NCBI GenBank assembly: GCA_934725285.1
Contig: CAKVBK010000091.1
Location: forward strand, 1-6,634
DNA length: 6,634 nt
DNA from: an uncultured Bacteroidales bacterium
Lineage (GTDB): Bacteria > Bacteroidota > Bacteroidia > Bacteroidales > UBA932
Direction: 5' to 3'
This document shows positions 4,646 to 6,634 of the stretch, one piece after another (positions within the stretch are counted from its first letter, which is position 1; every line of letters starts with the position of its first letter). Under the pieces are notes generated by a model, which saw only the letters and a list, made by a program, of their open reading frames with translations, made no database searches and was not told the DNA's origin. A program made the position numbers and the translations under genes.

Positions 4646-6286
4646 ATGAGAAAGCTTCCAGCAATCATCCTCATCCTTGTCTCAGGCCTGGTGTCCTGCG
4701 TCGGAGTGGATCAAAACCTTGGCGGGGATTTCATCCCTACCGATCAGAGATACGATTTTTACACGGCAGAGTTCGATCTGGACGAGATATGGATGAAGTC
4801 TGTAGACAGTCTTACAGCCTACTCATCCCGAAGGATCACCATCGGATCCATCAGGGACGAAACGTTCGGGCTTTTCCGCAGGGGAAGCGCAGTGACGCTT
4901 GTTCCCGTCATAGACTCCGTGGATTTCGGGAAGGACCCTGTGTTCAAGAGATTCAAGTTCAAGGCGGCGGCCGACACAGTCTCGGTGGCTGACGAGAACC
5001 AGACCAACATCTTACAGAATGTCAATGTCTACGCACTGACAGAACCGCTGAATTCAAAGGATTATTTCTCCAGGGCGGAAGTCAAGCATGGGAGCAAAAG
5101 GATCACCAAGGGAGTCCCCGTAGCAAACGGAAAAGACTCCCTGACATTCGATTTCACAGAGGATTTCGGCAAGCAGTACCTGAACATCAGACAGGAGGAT
5201 CTTAAAGATCTTGCCACATACACTAAGAAATTCCCAGGCATCTACATAGACACGGATGATCCTACAGGCAACGGAGGCAGATTCGACATGTATGAGATGG
5301 ACATCCTCCGAATCGCGACATCCGGATACTCCTCTTACTCGACAAGAACCGACAACTATGCGATTCTTTACTTTAACGGAGAGTTCGACGGGGAACGCAG
5401 GGATTCTTCGCTGATGTTCTACTTCAGCCCTGTGGAGATGCAGGATCTGGACTCTTTGATCTCCGTGACGAAGACACCGTCACAGTATGTGTTCAACGTT
5501 GACAGCCACGAGTCCGAAGGTCTTTCAGGAAAGGCCGCGGACAAAATCTACATAGAAGGCGGCAGCGGGCTGAAACCGGTTGTCCCGGCAAGTGAGATCC
5601 AAAGGCTCGTACAGGCAGAGATCATAGAGAAAGGCGGAGATCCGAGGACAGCATTGATCTCGAAAGCCACAGTTGAGTTTCCTTTCGATTTTCCTGATGA
5701 CTACACGACGATGTTCCGTTACCCGAAAGTGCTCAGTCCGACAATCAAGATCAGCACAGACACGACAGTGACTTTCGCCGGGCTCACCGACGCCAGCGCC
5801 TCGGACGAGAACCAGGGGGACATCAACCGTTCATTGTGCAACTATGCACCCGACATCACGCATCACGTGCAGCAGATCATAAGGAAAAATGCCGATGACA
5901 AGACCATTTCCAGCTACGACATCTGGTTCTTGATAATGTGGTATGAAACCACAACGTCAACCGACTCGCAGGCCCAGGAGATGGCCAATTACTATCAGCA
6001 GCTGGCATACTATTCATACGCCAATCAGCTTTACGGCGGCTACGGTTACGGCTACGGCAGTTATGGTTATGGCAGCTATGGTGGCTACGGCAGCTATTAC
6101 AACAACTACTACAACTACTCGATCATGGCACAATATGCCGCCTCATCAGCAACGACCACGACATCAAGCAGCGAACTGGACAAGGACAGATACTATAACG
6201 CAGTACTTAGAGGTCCTGAGGCTGATGGCAAGAAGCCTAAGCTGAAAGTGACATTCGCCATTCCGAAAGGATATCCGGAGAAATAG
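4646..6286 (+). CDS. DUF4270 family lipoprotein with Tyr/Gly-rich insert
   Basis: This 546-residue protein starts with a lipoprotein signal peptide: basic MRK, hydrophobic core, lipobox LVSC with Cys18. Just after it comes DQNLGGDFIPTD, typical of the start of DUF4270, a Bacteroidota family of unknown function. The acylated Cys is followed by VGVDQN with a single acidic residue, so a strong surface-export signal is not evident. The body looks beta-rich, with motifs such as LYFNGEFDGERRDSSLMFYFSPVEM (249-273). A low-complexity insert at 463-491 consists almost entirely of Tyr, Gly, Ser and Asn, flanked by QAQEMANYYQQLAYYSYAN and by a Ser/Thr-rich run. The end, KLKVTFAIPKGYPEK, resembles the family's terminal strand. 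The ATG follows the GlgA-like stop directly (TAAATG), suggesting coupled translation. Outer-membrane location is inferred; I assign no activity. Confidence 0.88.
   Translation: MRKLPAIILILVSGLVSCVGVDQNLGGDFIPTDQRYDFYTAEFDLDEIWMKSVDSLTAYSSRRITIGSIRDETFGLFRRGSAVTLVPVIDSVDFGKDPVFKRFKFKAAADTVSVADENQTNILQNVNVYALTEPLNSKDYFSRAEVKHGSKRITKGVPVANGKDSLTFDFTEDFGKQYLNIRQEDLKDLATYTKKFPGIYIDTDDPTGNGGRFDMYEMDILRIATSGYSSYSTRTDNYAILYFNGEFDGERRDSSLMFYFSPVEMQDLDSLISVTKTPSQYVFNVDSHESEGLSGKAADKIYIEGGSGLKPVVPASEIQRLVQAEIIEKGGDPRTALISKATVEFPFDFPDDYTTMFRYPKVLSPTIKISTDTTVTFAGLTDASASDENQGDINRSLCNYAPDITHHVQQIIRKNADDKTISSYDIWFLIMWYETTTSTDSQAQEMANYYQQLAYYSYANQLYGGYGYGYGSYGYGSYGGYGSYYNNYYNYSIMAQYAASSATTTTSSSELDKDRYYNAVLRGPEADGKKPKLKVTFAIPKGYPEK
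6032..6118 (+). repeat. Tyr/Gly low-complexity repeat inside the DUF4270 gene
   Basis: Residues 463-491 read as imperfect tandem copies of GYGSY-like units ending in YYNNYYNYS. At DNA level the unit is roughly TAYGGYAGY/TAYGGY. Tyr codons alternate TAC and TAT and Gly codons GGC and GGT, so the repeat looks maintained as protein sequence and is not a fresh exact DNA duplication. It could still vary in length between strains by slippage. Confidence 0.8.
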
Positions 6287-6312
6287 CGTTGAGCTGAGGG
6301 CCATCGCGGACA

Positions 6313-6370
6313 GACAGAACAAAATTAAGAGGGGTGACTGTTTGGTTACCCCTCTTAATTTTGTTCTGTC
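6313..6370. terminator. Bidirectional intrinsic terminator between convergent genes
   Basis: The arms 6313-6335 and 6348-6370 are perfectly complementary over 23 bp. In RNA the stem extends through G-U, A-U and C-G pairs (6336-6338 with 6345-6347) to 26 bp, with the six-base loop TGTTTG. The core is AGAGGGGT/ACCCCTCT. On each strand the core's 3' side runs into a U-rich tract (TTAATTTTGTT) with a matching A-rich tract upstream, the standard design of a two-way terminator. It lies 26 bp after the DUF4270 stop and 9 bp after the acyl carrier protein stop on the opposite strand. Confidence 0.93.
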
Positions 6371-6379
6371 AAAGGATTA

Positions 6380-6634
6380 TTAAGCTTCCTCCTTGCCGGC
6401 GAGCTTCTCCTTAACTTTGTCGATAGCATCCTTAACGGTAGCGATAGTGCTTGTCTCCTCATCAGGAATCTTGATTCCAAACACTCTCTCAAACTCCATA
6501 AGAAGCTCAACTGTGTCAAGAGAATCAGCTCCGAGATCATTTGTGAAGTTGGCGCTTTCAGTCACTTCTGACTCCTCGACGCCCAGCTTGTCAACGATAA
6601 TCGCTTTGACCTGCTTTACAATTTCTTCTTCAGT
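6380..6634 (-). CDS. acpP: Acyl carrier protein, 5' end outside the window
   Basis: The minus-strand frame is open from the right edge to the TAA at 6382-6380 and gives 84 residues starting [19 protein letters not shown]. An apparent start at 6565 is an internal GTG coding Val, because the family's N-terminal helix lies upstream of it in the same frame; the true start is just beyond the window, probably one or two codons away. The phosphopantetheine site is [17 protein letters not shown], with the modified Ser encoded at 6523-6521. The protein carries growing acyl chains in type II fatty acid synthesis and donates them for lipid A and phospholipids in the cytosol. The C-terminus has a Lys/Glu tail ([12 protein letters not shown]). 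The often-seen downstream fabF is absent: the gene runs straight into the terminator. A specialised second ACP cannot be excluded. Confidence 0.93.
   Translation of the reverse strand, partial: TEEEIVKQVKAIIVDKLGVEESEVTESANFTNDLGADSLDTVELLMEFERVFGIKIPDEETSTIATVKDAIDKVKEKLAGKEEA

Noticed and set aside
6380..6565. Acyl carrier protein beginning at 6565
   Set aside because: That codon is an internal GTG (Val); the frame continues to the window edge with the conserved N-terminal helix of the family.

Overview
The window reads as ordinary chromosomal DNA from a member of the Bacteroidota, most likely order Bacteroidales. Three lines of evidence point there. Several products belong to families I know essentially only from this phylum (DUF4294, DUF3098, DUF4270 and the short GlgA-like protein). 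The intergenic regions carry the Bacteroidota promoter -7 element TAnnTTTG, while Shine-Dalgarno sequences are weak or absent. The envelope genes are of Gram-negative type (lipid A, outer-membrane lipoprotein). I see no transposase, integrase, phage gene, CRISPR array, rRNA or canonical tRNA.

Layout: positions 1-345 are AT-rich and hold two divergent promoters. One fires leftward into a gene of which only eight codons are visible (1-24). The other fires rightward into a secreted DUF4294 protein (346-1053). That gene converges on, and overlaps by 70 bp, the last gene of a leftward operon running from 3732 down to 984: ftsX, a DUF3098 membrane protein, uppP (undecaprenyl-diphosphatase) and an LpxH-type metallophosphatase. 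All four concern the cell envelope: control of peptidoglycan hydrolysis at division, an unknown small membrane protein, recycling of the lipid carrier, and lipid A synthesis.

A 91-bp region (3733-3823) separates ftsX from a divergent two-gene rightward unit. Its first gene encodes a short, apparently catalytically degenerate relative of the N-terminal half of glycogen/starch synthase (3824-4645). Its second encodes a large DUF4270 lipoprotein (4646-6286). The two are fused at a TAAATG junction with no spacer. The unit ends at a 26-bp bidirectional terminator hairpin (6313-6370), shared with a leftward acyl carrier protein gene (6380 to the window end, start codon just outside).

I did not find a clearly new defence, mobile or biosynthetic system. 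The items most worth a second look are the conserved-looking pair of GlgA-like half protein and DUF4270 lipoprotein, the structured leader of the truncated leftward gene at the left edge, the 70-bp convergent coding overlap, and DUF3098 inside an envelope operon.
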